The notes: generated from the sequence alone by a model not told the origin. Positions 26,618-36,459 are shown, numbered from the stretch's first letter. The stretch is 64,000 nucleotides of DNA from Bacteroidota bacterium (GCA_030148165.1 JASBTZ010000007.1:1-64000), one strand, 5' to 3'. Numbers and translations: made by a program.

Positions 26618-29600
26618 TAATTGTCATTAATTTCAATTTCCGGACCTGTTTCCTCCTCTATTTCTCGCTGCTGATTCTTCAATTGCATCAACTCATTATA
26701 CAGCTGATTTGCTTCATCCAGTATACCGTCATCTTCGATCGCATAATGATCAATAATAGACTTCAGGTTTTGCTCTGCGCTGAACAGGTCGTCAAGCTGA
26801 ATCAAAATCCTCGCACGCAGTATCAGCCCTTTTGCCACCCAATAATTATACTTAGGCTTCATCTTTAACAGATCGGCTACCAATTCATCTGCTTCCACCA
26901 GGTTGCCTAATTTGAATTCACCCTCAGCTAATGAGTAACAGGCCTCTGACGCCATTTCTTTCGTGGTATTTGTGCGCACCCATTCAAGAGAAACCTCGGC
27001 ATCATTATAGTGCTCTTGGTAAAAATTCGACATTCCTTTAACATAATTGGCAATGAGGCGTGTTTCCTGATTAATTGAAGAGTTTGCCATTACCTTATCT
27101 GCATAAATAGCCGCGTTCTTCCAGTCTTCCGTCTTAAAGTAACTACGCATAAGTCCGAGCTTTGCATTAAACACTACCTCCGGTGTCTGAGAAACCGTTT
27201 CAATGCGTTTATAGTACTGGATCACTTCTCCAAACTCTCCGTTGTTGTAGAGATATTGAGCAACGCGTGTGGCCGCTAATTCCGTATATGCTGTGTTCGG
27301 CCCTAGTAAGGTTTGTTTATAAAGAATAACTGCCTGATCAATGTTGCCTAATGAGTAATGACAGTCCGCCATGTAATTTTTAACCTCGTTTACGTAACGA
27401 CCTGTCGGGAATTTCTCGAGATACTTTTCAAACTTCGGTATCGCCTCTGAGTATCGAACCGCTTCTGGTCTTGAGCTGTCACTATAAATCTCAACTCCCG
27501 GTAAATAATACAAACGTTCCTGTTCTGACACTGAGAATTCGACACAAGAATATTGCTCAGCAAGAGTCTCGATCTTTTCCGGATGGTTTGTTGCTATATA
27601 AAGATCCTTTAAGCCGTCCGCAACTCGCTTACAGACCTTATGATTCTGGCTGTGTTGATCGAGTACTGCAAGATATTTCTGTTCTGATAGCTCGAATTTA
27701 CCTTGCTTAAAGTAAATGTCGGCAACACTGATTTTTGCATCTACCACAAGGACTGATGACGGGTAATCATCGATCAGTTTTTGATAATGCAACAAAGCTT
27801 TGTCATATTGCTCCATAGACTTGTAGCTATCTGCGATCTCTTTGATCGCTGCAAACATATACTTGGAGTCCTTATAGTCATTGATAATGTCATTCAGAGC
27901 AGCAATTTTTTCACTTGTTTTTCCATCCATATAACCGTACGTTTTGGCCAGATAGAAAAGTGCCTGATCTTCAAATCCTGCTTTTAAGCCGTATGTCTGC
28001 TTGTAATATTTCACGGCCTGCTCATTATCTTTTAAAACAAAAAATGCGTCGGCCACACGAAGCAGGGCATCTGCCTTTTTCTTTTCAAAGGGAGGGTTAG
28101 AAAGTGCATACGTTCTAAATTCCTCGATTACTTTCGCAAGCATCTCATGCTTAAGCGGAAGTTTATCCTGCTTGTCATATATGTACGACTTATTCAGGTA
28201 TGCATAACCAATATTATATCTGGCATCACTCTGAAGAGTCGGTGTCATCGATGTGGGTAACTTCAGGAAGTTTTTATACTCCGTTATCGCCTTGTCAAAA
28301 TTGTCACTACGATAATGGGCATCTGCAATCCAATATTTAGCTCTTGCCGAAACGACCGGATCAACTGGGTATTTGTCAACCAGGTTAAATGATTGAATGG
28401 CCTTAGAGTATTGCGAATTCTGAAATCTTTCTACACCTTGATTAAATGCAACCAGCTGATAGGCTTTTTTGAGGCGAATGTCCTTGTTCGGAATCGTTTC
28501 AATCGACTCCAACGCTTTATCATAGTTGTTCGTACTGAGGTATACGTTGACCAGGTATTGGTAGATATCATCTTTTCTGGAGGAGTTAGGATAACGATTT
28601 AAGTACCGCTCAAATGCTTCAACAGCTTCATCGTAAGGGTTTATATCCAGTTTATAAGACAATACGGCAAAGTTGTACAGCGCATCCTCTGCTATAATTG
28701 GATCTGCCTCAATAAATGCTGCTCCCTCAAATGCCGAGCGCGCCGAAACCTTATTGTCTAGTTTTAACATGCATTCAGCTATATGATAATATGCTGCTTG
28801 TCCCAGGCTATCTTCTTCCTTGTTCGCTCTGTCAAGTTCAGGAATGGCTTTGGCATATTCTCCGCTACGATACAATGCGTATCCCAGGCGATAACTTTCT
28901 TCCCTTGTCGGGTTAACCGATCTGTTATATCGCTGCAGAAACGGAACTGCTTTCTCATATTGACCCGTTCGATAATAAGAATCTCCGATGATGAGGTCCA
29001 AATCCTTTTCGTTTGCCAGTTTATCTTTGCGGTCAATTTTGGAAGCATAATCTGTTACGAGCTCATACTTTCCTTGCAGGTAATAGATCTGAACAATGTA
29101 GTACGGCGTAATCTTGCCAAACTTTTCATCATTCTCTAATTTCAAGAAACCGTCCAGAGCTGTTTGATACGCTCCATTCTGATATGCGATATATGAATAA
29201 TAATATAACGCCGGATTTGCATACTGGGAGGCGCCATCTTTTATTTCATGGAAGGCACTTCGGGCTTCATCGTAGTTCTCCTCATTGAAATTCGCGTAAC
29301 CCAATTTGAAATAATATTCGTCTCGATCTTCTTCCTCTACATCCTGAACATCGAGTTTATTAAACCAAACAAGGGCATCGTCAAACTTTCGTTTGTAATA
29401 ATAAAACTTGCCTAATTTGAAGTATATCTTCGTTCGGTATATACTTTCCGGATAATTCTTCAGGAAGTCCAGTAAAAGTTGTACTGCATCATTATTGTAC
29501 AATTCCAGCGCAGCAGATGCTTCGTAATAGGACGCTTTGATGTACATTGGATCAGTTAAATTACCAAGCTCATCGATAAATACTCTGAATTCTTTACGAG

Positions 29601-29736
29601 CCGCCGCATATTGTTCTTTCAGATAAAGATCTTCTCCCCTGTAGAAATTCGCGTACCTGCTATTGTACTTATCAGAAGACTGAGCTAAACTCGTCAATGA
29701 TATAAGAAGGGTAAGTATAAGAAGAATCTTATTCAT
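26617..29736 (-). CDS. Large exported TPR-repeat protein
   Basis: The 1,039-residue product has a signal peptide (MNKILLILTLLISLTSLAQ), then roughly 20 TPR/Sel1-like helical repeats across almost the full length (such as YYKRKFDDALVWFNKL and YYRTGQYEKAVPFLQRY). It ends with an acidic tail (EEETGPEIEIND). A periplasmic superhelical scaffold that binds peptides or assembles with the following barrel is likely. It is divergent from ftsE, with a palindrome between them. Confidence 0.8.
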   Translation of the reverse strand: MNKILLILTLLISLTSLAQSSDKYNSRYANFYRGEDLYLKEQYAAARKEFRVFIDELGNLTDPMYIKASYYEASAALELYNNDAVQLLLDFLKNYPESIYRTKIYFKLGKFYYYKRKFDDALVWFNKLDVQDVEEEDRDEYYFKLGYANFNEENYDEARSAFHEIKDGASQYANPALYYYSYIAYQNGAYQTALDGFLKLENDEKFGKITPYYIVQIYYLQGKYELVTDYASKIDRKDKLANEKDLDLIIGDSYYRTGQYEKAVPFLQRYNRSVNPTREESYRLGYALYRSGEYAKAIPELDRANKEEDSLGQAAYYHIAECMLKLDNKVSARSAFEGAAFIEADPIIAEDALYNFAVLSYKLDINPYDEAVEAFERYLNRYPNSSRKDDIYQYLVNVYLSTNNYDKALESIETIPNKDIRLKKAYQLVAFNQGVERFQNSQYSKAIQSFNLVDKYPVDPVVSARAKYWIADAHYRSDNFDKAITEYKNFLKLPTSMTPTLQSDARYNIGYAYLNKSYIYDKQDKLPLKHEMLAKVIEEFRTYALSNPPFEKKKADALLRVADAFFVLKDNEQAVKYYKQTYGLKAGFEDQALFYLAKTYGYMDGKTSEKIAALNDIINDYKDSKYMFAAIKEIADSYKSMEQYDKALLHYQKLIDDYPSSVLVVDAKISVADIYFKQGKFELSEQKYLAVLDQHSQNHKVCKRVADGLKDLYIATNHPEKIETLAEQYSCVEFSVSEQERLYYLPGVEIYSDSSRPEAVRYSEAIPKFEKYLEKFPTGRYVNEVKNYMADCHYSLGNIDQAVILYKQTLLGPNTAYTELAATRVAQYLYNNGEFGEVIQYYKRIETVSQTPEVVFNAKLGLMRSYFKTEDWKNAAIYADKVMANSSINQETRLIANYVKGMSNFYQEHYNDAEVSLEWVRTNTTKEMASEACYSLAEGEFKLGNLVEADELVADLLKMKPKYNYWVAKGLILRARILIQLDDLFSAEQNLKSIIDHYAIEDDGILDEANQLYNELMQLKNQQREIEEETGPEIEINDN

Positions 29737-29754
29737 TCAATACTGCGTTATAAA

Positions 29755-29775
29755 CAAGTAAAAGTATATTACTTG
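29755..29775. promoter_or_regulatory. Inverted repeat in the divergent ftsE/TPR promoter region
   Basis: CAAGTAA (29755-29761) and TTACTTG (29769-29775) are perfectly complementary with a 7-nt centre. It lies 18 bp upstream of the TPR start codon. It is a candidate operator or leader hairpin. Confidence 0.3.
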
Positions 29776-29891
29776 CTTAGGGTTTTGGAGAGGAGTATTA
29801 AAAGTTTTAAACGCTTTTCTGTTAAGATTATTTCCCTCGACAGCTCCGATTTTCTAGAGCTTATCACCAACTTTATGCCAAATTAGAACCC

Positions 29892-30599
29892 GTGGATCCC
29901 GTAATTGAAATTAAATCAGGTGAGATCAGGCAAAACAAAGTAGTTGTCCTGAAAGATGTAAACGTCACCATTGGCGAAAATGAATTCGTCTATCTAATTG
30001 GAAAAACGGGAAGCGGTAAATCAAGCCTCTTAAAAACGCTCTATGGTGAGCTACGACTGAGTGAGGGAACAGGTCACGTTGATGAATTTGACCTCAACAA
30101 ACTTCGCAAAAGAGACATTCCAAACTTGCGGCGAAAACTTGGAATTGTTTTCCAGGATTTTCAATTGTTAACGGATCGATCCGTGCTGGACAATTTGATG
30201 TTTGTCATGGGCGCATCCGGCTGGAAGGATAAAAAACTCATGCGACAACGGGCGAAAGAGGTACTTCAACTCGTTGGAGTGGAAACAAAGATCAATGTGA
30301 TGCCTCATGCTTTATCAGGTGGTGAGCAACAGCGAGTTGCTATTGCCCGCGCGCTGCTCAACAGACCATCATTGATCCTGGCAGATGAGCCAACCGGAAA
30401 TCTCGACCCTGAAACTTCCGAGGAAATAATGCGACTATTGATCGCAATAGCAAAAGAAGAGCGTTCTTCAATTCTTATGGCTACTCACGATATGTCGATG
30501 GTTGAAAAATATCCGGGGCGAATTTTACGCGTCGAAGATCAAACGATAAAAGAGATCAACACCATGAATTCTTTTGACCCGATGAATCCAATTGACTAG
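29892..30599 (+). CDS. ftsE: Cell-division ABC ATPase FtsE
   Basis: The 235-residue ATPase has Walker [10 protein letters not shown], signature [15 protein letters not shown], Walker [11 protein letters not shown] and switch His in [15 protein letters not shown]. The FtsE group is indicated by length and the [16 protein letters not shown] segment. It starts with GTG. FtsE drives FtsX-dependent peptidoglycan hydrolysis at division. No ftsX lies beside it, which I believe is common in Bacteroidota. Confidence 0.9.
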   Translation: MDPVIEIKSGEIRQNKVVVLKDVNVTIGENEFVYLIGKTGSGKSSLLKTLYGELRLSEGTGHVDEFDLNKLRKRDIPNLRRKLGIVFQDFQLLTDRSVLDNLMFVMGASGWKDKKLMRQRAKEVLQLVGVETKINVMPHALSGGEQQRVAIARALLNRPSLILADEPTGNLDPETSEEIMRLLIAIAKEERSSILMATHDMSMVEKYPGRILRVEDQTIKEINTMNSFDPMNPID

Positions 30600-31684
30600 A
30601 CTGCCGGCTTAGGAACAAAGCGTACTTCAATAAGCTTCTCCCAGTTTTTTCCAGTCATATAGATCTTTCCGGTGGTGCGATCAATAGCAATTCCGTTCAA
30701 TTCGTTTCCACTAAAGCCTTTACCTGCTTCAATCAGTTCGCTACAATCAATTTCCTTTAGAACCTTTCCATTAGTAGGATCTATAACCACAACTGTATTC
30801 GTTTGCCACACATTTGCGTATATCATGCTGTCGATATACTCCAGTTCATTTAGGTATACAACAGGCTGAACATTATTGTATACATCAATCGTTCTGTTAG
30901 TAGTAAAACTTGCCGGATCCCTAAAGGTAATGCGCTCCGTTCCATCCGACATGATCAGCTCTTTGCCGTTATTGCATAATCCCCATCCTTCTCCAGGATA
31001 ATAAAACTCCCCTCTGGGCACAATATTCTGTCCCAGATCATAGGTAAAACACTTATTGTTCTGCCAGGTGAGTTGATAAATGATATCATCCAAGATCGTT
31101 ATGCCTTCACCAAAATGTGACGGGTCCAAGCCGTATTTTCGCTGATTATTTATCGTTCCTGTTGTCAGGTCTATCTCCGCAACCATAGATTGACCCAACT
31201 GACCTGTTCCTTCAAAAAGATTACCTTGATAAAACTCCAGTCCTTGTGTAAAGCTCGCTGTGTTATGCGGATAAACCCGTATTACTTCTGCTTTATATAG
31301 TTCGGGTACGATGTCAGATGTAATACGGAGAAAACGGGTATCCGATTTATTGGATCCATCGATAAACTGACTTACCAGTCTGATTTTTCTGGTTCCAATT
31401 CCAAAATCTTCGGTATTAAAGTAATAAGCCATCCTTTTCGGATTACCATCCCAGGAAGCTAGCAGGCTATCACCGTAGAAAAGCTCCGTGTGTTCTATAT
31501 TCTCCGAATGAGAAGTCATTTTCAGGGTGTCCTTGTCCCCTAGATTCATTTGCAGATTTTCCTGGAAATCAAAGGTCGATGCCTTTTCTTGTTCAGTCTC
31601 CGGGTTTGATTTATACAACGAGTAAATCCACAAGACTCCTAAGCACAATAAGATCAATATGACGAAGATCCCTTTCTTTTTCAC
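30596..31684 (-). CDS. Glutaminyl-peptide cyclotransferase
   Basis: The 362-residue product has an N-terminal membrane anchor (MKKKGIFVILILLCLGVLWIY) followed by a PF05096-type five-bladed propeller. Visible elements include QGLEFYQGNLFEGTGQLGQS, YGLDPSHFGEGITILDD, WGLCNNGKELIMSDGTE and LNGIAIDRTTGKIYMTGK. It converts N-terminal Gln to pyroglutamate. The periplasmic or outer location is inferred. Its GTG start forms GTGA with the ytxJ stop, and its stop shares CTAG with ftsE. Confidence 0.85.
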   Translation of the reverse strand: MKKKGIFVILILLCLGVLWIYSLYKSNPETEQEKASTFDFQENLQMNLGDKDTLKMTSHSENIEHTELFYGDSLLASWDGNPKRMAYYFNTEDFGIGTRKIRLVSQFIDGSNKSDTRFLRITSDIVPELYKAEVIRVYPHNTASFTQGLEFYQGNLFEGTGQLGQSMVAEIDLTTGTINNQRKYGLDPSHFGEGITILDDIIYQLTWQNNKCFTYDLGQNIVPRGEFYYPGEGWGLCNNGKELIMSDGTERITFRDPASFTTNRTIDVYNNVQPVVYLNELEYIDSMIYANVWQTNTVVVIDPTNGKVLKEIDCSELIEAGKGFSGNELNGIAIDRTTGKIYMTGKNWEKLIEVRFVPKPAV

Positions 31685-32049
31685 GACAATATCTTTTTAA
31701 TCTCTCTTACATTAATGTCTCCATGGGAATCGTGATAAACGAGATTTCCATTCAATAAAACAATCACCTGTGGAGATTCGTGTTTAACTCCTGTCAAAAT
31801 CGCTAACTCTTCAGATACTGCTCGTTGGCGGAGTACATCGATGTAATATCGTTCCACTTCTGCCATTTCTTCCCAATTATTTTCAAAGCTTTTAATTGCC
31901 ATGATAGATGTTCCGCAACGCGTGCTGTGTTTAAAGAAAATCTTTGGCGTTTCCTTATTGGCTGCAAGAGCTTTACGTAAATCATCGGTTGACATGAGTT
32001 TTATCCAAAAACTATCTGTCTGTTTCTTTTCTTTCAAAAACAATCCCAT
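31681..32049 (-). CDS. ytxJ: Bacillithiol-system redox protein YtxJ
   Basis: The 122-residue protein is a thioredoxin-like monothiol protein. Its key element is KHSTRCGTSIMA with Cys45, followed by VERYYIDVLRQRAVSEELA and GVKHESPQVIVLLNG, as in the YtxJ (PF11009) family. This family is associated with bacillithiol redox chemistry, so its presence hints that the organism makes bacillithiol. It shares an overlapping TAATG with pheS and a GTGA with the cyclotransferase. Confidence 0.88.
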   Translation of the reverse strand: MGLFLKEKKQTDSFWIKLMSTDDLRKALAANKETPKIFFKHSTRCGTSIMAIKSFENNWEEMAEVERYYIDVLRQRAVSEELAILTGVKHESPQVIVLLNGNLVYHDSHGDINVREIKKILS

Positions 32050-33080
32050 TACATTCCAGGTGTAAACTGCTTTAAAAAGCGAATATCATTTTCAGAGTAC
32101 AGACGTAAGTCATTCACTCTATATTTTAGTTGGGCAATTCGCTCAATTCCCATTCCAAAGGCAAAGCCGGAATATGTTTTACTATCTATGCCACTTGATT
32201 CCAGCACATTTGGATCAACCATGCCGCATCCTAATATTTCCAGCCAACCTGTATACTTACACACATTGCACCCTTCCGAGTTGCAAATCGTACATGAAAC
32301 GTCTACCTCAGCGCTGGGCTCGGTAAACGGAAAATAAGATGGTCTTAACCTTATTTGTGTGTTCTCGCCGAACATTTCCTTTGCAAAATACAAGAGTGTT
32401 TGCTTCAGATCTGCAAAAGAAACGTCTTTATCGATGTACAAGCCTTCAACCTGATGAAAGAAACAATGTGCTCTAGCAGAGATTGCCTCGTTTCGGTACA
32501 CCCTTCCTGGCGAAATCGTTCGAATCGGAGGCTTTTCGTTCTCCATAACACGTACCTGAACGGAAGAGGTATGTGTTCTCAATGAAATTTGTTCTTCTAC
32601 TTTGTCCCCTTTTGCAATGAAAAACGTGTCCTGCATATCTCTCGCGGGATGTTCCGGGGGAAAATTAAGTGCAGAGAAATTATGCCAATCATCTTCTATC
32701 TCCGGACCTTCCGAGACAGTATATCCGATTCTATTAAAAATTTCAATAATCTCAGACCTTACTAATGAAAGCGGATGTCTTGATCCAATTGGTATTTGAT
32801 CTCCCGGACGAGATAGGTCGAGTTGATCATTCTTTCCATTATTACCAGACATTGACTCTTTTGCAGAATCCAGCTTGTCCTGAGCCAATTGACGTAATCC
32901 ATTCAATAGTTGGCCAAATTCCTTTTTATTCTCCGCAGGAATAGATTTAAGGTCACTGAACAAAGCCTTCACCTTTCCTTTTGAGCCAAGAAATTTGATG
33001 CGGTATTCTTCCAGTTTTTCTCCGGAAGTAATCTTAAACTCTTCGAGTTCTTCCCGTATTTTATTTATTTTCTCCTTCAT
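32049..33080 (-). CDS. pheS: Phenylalanyl-tRNA synthetase alpha subunit
   Basis: The 343-residue length is normal for PheS. Class II signatures are present (ISPGRVYRNEAISARAH, GCGMVDPNVLESSGID and GFAFGMGIERIAQLKYRVND), after an N-terminal coiled-coil region. It charges tRNA-Phe together with PheT, which is not in this window. Two small hairpins lie upstream (33153-33199), but no attenuator peptide was identified. Confidence 0.97.
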   Translation of the reverse strand: MKEKINKIREELEEFKITSGEKLEEYRIKFLGSKGKVKALFSDLKSIPAENKKEFGQLLNGLRQLAQDKLDSAKESMSGNNGKNDQLDLSRPGDQIPIGSRHPLSLVRSEIIEIFNRIGYTVSEGPEIEDDWHNFSALNFPPEHPARDMQDTFFIAKGDKVEEQISLRTHTSSVQVRVMENEKPPIRTISPGRVYRNEAISARAHCFFHQVEGLYIDKDVSFADLKQTLLYFAKEMFGENTQIRLRPSYFPFTEPSAEVDVSCTICNSEGCNVCKYTGWLEILGCGMVDPNVLESSGIDSKTYSGFAFGMGIERIAQLKYRVNDLRLYSENDIRFLKQFTPGM

Positions 33081-33152
33081 CCGTAATACATCAAACCAAC
33101 TATCTTTTGTACTAATACGTTATAAAATAGCGTAGGCGTGTAACATTTTTAG

Positions 33153-33199
33153 GCTTAAATTTGTTTAAGCTAGTTGTAACAAACACGCTTCAGAAGCGT
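33153..33199. other. Two small hairpins between pheS and lipoprotein genes
   Basis: GCTTAAA-TTTG-TTTAAGC (33153-33170) and ACGCTT-CAG-AAGCGT (33185-33199) are perfect inverted repeats. They lie 73-119 bp upstream of pheS on its leader side. They could be an operator, an attenuator part or a terminator fragment; no T-run follows. Confidence 0.35.
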
Positions 33200-33252
33200 A
33201 CGAAGTTACTAATTACGCTATAAAGTTATTTTAATATAAGTAAGAATTAAAG

Positions 33253-33260
33253 TATATTTG
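33253..33260 (+). promoter_or_regulatory. TAnnTTTG -7 promoter element
   Basis: TATATTTG matches the Bacteroidota -7 consensus exactly and lies 24 bp before the ATG at 33285. No clear -33 TTG was found at the usual spacing. Confidence 0.45.
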
Positions 33261-33284
33261 AATACTTTGTTAATTCTACGGCAC

Positions 33285-33668
33285 ATGATGAAAACTAAGA
33301 AAATACTAGGAATAACGGCATTAGTTGCCTTGTCATTGGGTTTCCTTTACTCTTGTAAAAACAAAGAACCGTCCGTTGTGAAGATATTCGTTCGCTCTGC
33401 CAGCAACGAATTAGTAAACGGCGCAAAGGTTGTTATAATTGGTGATCCAAGCTCAAACCCTCCTACCTTAAATTATGTTGATACTGTGTTAACCAACGAT
33501 TCAGGTTTCGCGTATTTCAATGTTCAGCCTTATTATGATGCGGCTGGTGAGGAGAGTGACGTGGCATATTTTGACATTGTAGCCAAAACATCTACAAAAG
33601 AAACGTTTGGTACAATCCGTAGTCGCGTGCATACTACGGCGGTTGAGACCGTTTACTTACCGAATTAA
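33285..33668 (+). CDS. Small lipoprotein with carboxypeptidase-regulatory-like domain (copy 1)
   Basis: The 127-residue product has a signal with lipobox LYSCKNK. The mature part is a transthyretin/Ig-like beta sandwich (VVKIFVRSASNELVNGAKV, then TNDSGFAYFNV, then TTAVETVYLPN). The next gene is a close relative. Start 33285 gives a full lipoprotein signal (MMKTKKILGITALVALSLG). It is probably in the outer membrane; function unknown. Confidence 0.75.
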   Translation: MMKTKKILGITALVALSLGFLYSCKNKEPSVVKIFVRSASNELVNGAKVVIIGDPSSNPPTLNYVDTVLTNDSGFAYFNVQPYYDAAGEESDVAYFDIVAKTSTKETFGTIRSRVHTTAVETVYLPN

Positions 33669-33678
33669 TAATTTAAAG

Positions 33679-34053
33679 ATGAAATCGAACAAGCTAAAAT
33701 TAATCGTGTTATTTGCTTTTTTAGCAGTGGCTGTGCTTTATGGCTGCCGTAAGAAAGAAGACACGATAGCAATTATCAAAGTTAGAAACAGTACAAACGA
33801 AGCTGTTGTTGGAGCTCAGGTTGTTTTATATGGACAATCAACTACCAATCAGCCTAGTAGTGTGGTTCTTTATGATACAACTTCAACTAATTCAAGCGGA
33901 GAAGCAACCTTTAACTTCAACGATGAATATCAGCTTGGACAGGCCGGAGTTGCTGTATTGAACATTAATGTGACTTCGCCACAGGGAAGTGGCCAGGGCA
34001 TCATAAAAGTAGAAGAAGAAACAACTTCAGTAGAAACAGTTTTTGTACAATAA
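33679..34053 (+). CDS. Small lipoprotein with carboxypeptidase-regulatory-like domain (copy 2)
   Basis: The 124-residue product has a signal MKSNKLKLIVLFAFLAVAVL with lipobox LYGCRKK. Its mature part repeats the layout of the preceding gene: IKVRNSTNEAVVGAQVVLYG, then TNSSGEATFNF, then TTSVETVFVQ. This is probably a tandem duplication. The two genes are 10 nt apart and share a terminator downstream. Confidence 0.75.
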   Translation: MKSNKLKLIVLFAFLAVAVLYGCRKKEDTIAIIKVRNSTNEAVVGAQVVLYGQSTTNQPSSVVLYDTTSTNSSGEATFNFNDEYQLGQAGVAVLNINVTSPQGSGQGIIKVEEETTSVETVFVQ

Positions 34054-34078
34054 TTCTGTTCACAGACATTAATAACAG

Positions 34079-34102
34079 AGGCGCCCATGAGGCGCCTTTT
34101 TT
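34079..34102 (+). terminator. Terminator of the tandem lipoprotein operon
   Basis: AGGCGCC (34079-34085), 5-nt loop, GGCGCCT (34091-34097), followed by a T-run to 34102. It is a 7-bp, GC-rich stem, a classical rho-independent terminator. Confidence 0.9.
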
Positions 34103-34116
34103 GTTATTTTAGAACT

Positions 34117-35625
34117 ATGAAAATCCTTTCAGCTCAACAGATTCGTGCTGCCGATAAGTACACAATAGAAAACGAGCCTATCGCATCTATTGACTTGATG
34201 GAACGTGCAGCCACACGTTGTTACGAAAAGATCGTTGAATTATTCCCCAATGAACAGAACTATCATGTCATTTGTGGAACGGGTAACAATGGTGGCGACG
34301 GACTGGTTATCGCCAGACTGTTACATCAGGCAGGCAAGCAGGTAACTGTTCAAATTGTTCGATTCAGCGCTGGCGAAAGTATAGATTTCAAAACAAACTT
34401 CACTCGTGTCAGGGAACTAGGCATAAATTATAAAGAAATCCAGGAGCAAGTTGACTTGGCTCTTCATGGGGGCGTTATTATCGATGCGCTTCTCGGTAGC
34501 GGAGTAACACGGTGTGCTGCAGGAATACTGGCTGAAGTTATACACCAATTAAATCAGCACCGCTCGGCTTGCCCCATTATTTCTGTTGATTTTCCTTCGG
34601 GACTTTTTGATTCGAACAACACTGCGGTTAATCGATCCTGTGCTGTAGAGGCGCATTATACCATTACTTTTCAAGTTCCAAAACTCGCTTTTCTCCTGGC
34701 TGATAATCACAAGAATGTCGGTGAATGGAGCGTGCTAAACATTGGTTTGAACCCTGAATATATTAAAGAACTTAAAACTCCATTTGAAACGGTCGAAAAA
34801 CCAGACATTAAAAAAATACTGCACGAACGAAGTCCTTTTAGCCATAAAGGAACCTACGGACATGCAGCCCTTGTCGGGGGAAGTATGGGGAAAATGGGTG
34901 CCATCATTCTCGCTTCAAAAGCCTGTCTTCGGTCCGGAGTTGGCCTGCTAAGTGTACTCTCCCCAAGCTGTGGTTACGAAATATTACAAACCTCTATACC
35001 GGAGGCGATGACGTTGCCCGGCATGGGTTTAGAATACCTTACAGGTGATCCTGATCTAAACAGCTTCGATGCCGTCGGAATAGGCCCTGGAATGGGGACG
35101 AATTCAGATTCTGCCAGCTTTTTGTTGTCAGCAATCAAGTCTGTTCAAAAACCGGTCGTTCTGGATGCCGATGCATTAAACATCCTTTCTGTGAATAACG
35201 AGATCTGGAAGTATGTTCCTGAAGGCTCCGTTCTTACGCCTCACCCCAAGGAATTCGAACGACTCTTTGGGTCCACTAAAAGTAGTTTTGAGCAATTACA
35301 ACTCGCGAGGAAAAAAGCAAAAGAACATCGCGTTATCATTGTATTAAAAGGCCGTTACACAGCTACTGTTTGCGGCGATAAGGTAGTATTCAACACAACA
35401 GGAAATCCCGGTATGGCTACAGGTGGTTCCGGCGACGTGTTAACCGGAATTATCACTTCACTTTTAGCGCAGGAATACCCTCCTCACGAAGCAGCTAAAC
35501 TCGGCGTTTATTTGCACGGTTTAGCAGGGGACCTTGCGAGCAATGAGATTTCAGAAGAGGCAATGATGGCTTCGGATCTTATTGACCACCTTGGCGATGC
35601 CTTCAAAAGCTTACATCAGGAATAA
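34117..35625 (+). CDS. nnr: Bifunctional NAD(P)HX epimerase/dehydratase
   Basis: The 502-residue product fuses NnrE (about 1-215, epimerase; GTGNNGGDGLVIARLL motif) to NnrD (about 225-502, ADP/ATP-dependent dehydratase; NTTGNPGMATGGSGDVLTGI). It repairs hydrated NADH/NADPH. The start at 34117 is preferred because the upstream 10 codons run through the terminator. Its end overlaps a convergent exonuclease gene by 10 bp. Confidence 0.95.
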   Translation: MKILSAQQIRAADKYTIENEPIASIDLMERAATRCYEKIVELFPNEQNYHVICGTGNNGGDGLVIARLLHQAGKQVTVQIVRFSAGESIDFKTNFTRVRELGINYKEIQEQVDLALHGGVIIDALLGSGVTRCAAGILAEVIHQLNQHRSACPIISVDFPSGLFDSNNTAVNRSCAVEAHYTITFQVPKLAFLLADNHKNVGEWSVLNIGLNPEYIKELKTPFETVEKPDIKKILHERSPFSHKGTYGHAALVGGSMGKMGAIILASKACLRSGVGLLSVLSPSCGYEILQTSIPEAMTLPGMGLEYLTGDPDLNSFDAVGIGPGMGTNSDSASFLLSAIKSVQKPVVLDADALNILSVNNEIWKYVPEGSVLTPHPKEFERLFGSTKSSFEQLQLARKKAKEHRVIIVLKGRYTATVCGDKVVFNTTGNPGMATGGSGDVLTGIITSLLAQEYPPHEAAKLGVYLHGLAGDLASNEISEEAMMASDLIDHLGDAFKSLHQE

Positions 35626-36335
35626 TGAATTTCGCCTTCTTCAACGAGTCCATCTCCCCTCAAACGTAAGAAAAGTTGTATCAATGCTACAACGTCCTTT
35701 TCACAGTAGACTTTAATTCGTTCAAGATCTTTTTCCTCATAATAGACTCTTGCCACATCTGCACCGGAGATATCATCCTTCGGTGTTGGAATATTAAATA
35801 CGTGACATAACAAGGGTAAGGAAGTATATGCCTTAAAGTCTCCAAACTTCCAAAGTTCCATTGTATCAAGGTGATTTATCTCCCAGGGTTTCTTGCCTGC
35901 CATGTCTAAAATATCCGGAAGTTTAATTCCGTTAATCAACATCCTGCGGCAGATGTATGGAAAATCAAATTCCTTCGCGTTGTGACCGCAAAGCAGATGA
36001 TTTTGCGTGTTGTAGTTGTCGTCCAACAGCGTTTTGAATTGCTTTAACAAAGTCTCTTCATCATCATGATAGAAAGACTTTAATCGGATCTGGGAACCGG
36101 TTGAAGTTTTGTTATACAATCCAACCGAGATACAAACGATCTTGCCGAACTCTGCAAATATCCCGGCGCGTTCATCATAAATTTCACTAAACTGTTTATC
36201 ATCCTTTTGATAAAATCTGGTTTTTGCTTCAAACAATTCGCGTGATTTCTCATCCAGTTTTGAAAACTCATAAACTTGTGGTACTGTTTCAATGTCTAGG
36301 AACAGCACTTTGTCAAGGCGTACTTTTTCTAACAT
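35616..36335 (-). CDS. PolB-related 3'-5' exonuclease (DEDD)
   Basis: The 239-residue protein has DEDD motifs Exo I FLDIETVP, Exo II GHNAKEFDFPYICRRM and Exo III YCEKDVVAL. These place it in PF10108, the predicted 3'-5' exonuclease related to the PolB proofreading domain. It occurs without a polymerase domain here, so it probably acts as a stand-alone nuclease in DNA repair or RNA metabolism. Confidence 0.88.
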   Translation of the reverse strand: MLEKVRLDKVLFLDIETVPQVYEFSKLDEKSRELFEAKTRFYQKDDKQFSEIYDERAGIFAEFGKIVCISVGLYNKTSTGSQIRLKSFYHDDEETLLKQFKTLLDDNYNTQNHLLCGHNAKEFDFPYICRRMLINGIKLPDILDMAGKKPWEINHLDTMELWKFGDFKAYTSLPLLCHVFNIPTPKDDISGADVARVYYEEKDLERIKVYCEKDVVALIQLFLRLRGDGLVEEGEIHYS

Positions 36336-36459
36336 TTTTTGTGGTTTAAGTAGGTTATTAAATCGAAAGAAATTTTGTTCAAATTATTCCGTTTCCATTC
36401 AAGTTAAGTAAAAATTGCAGAATAGGTATAAAAAAAGCAAATTTGTATAAATCCTAGAA

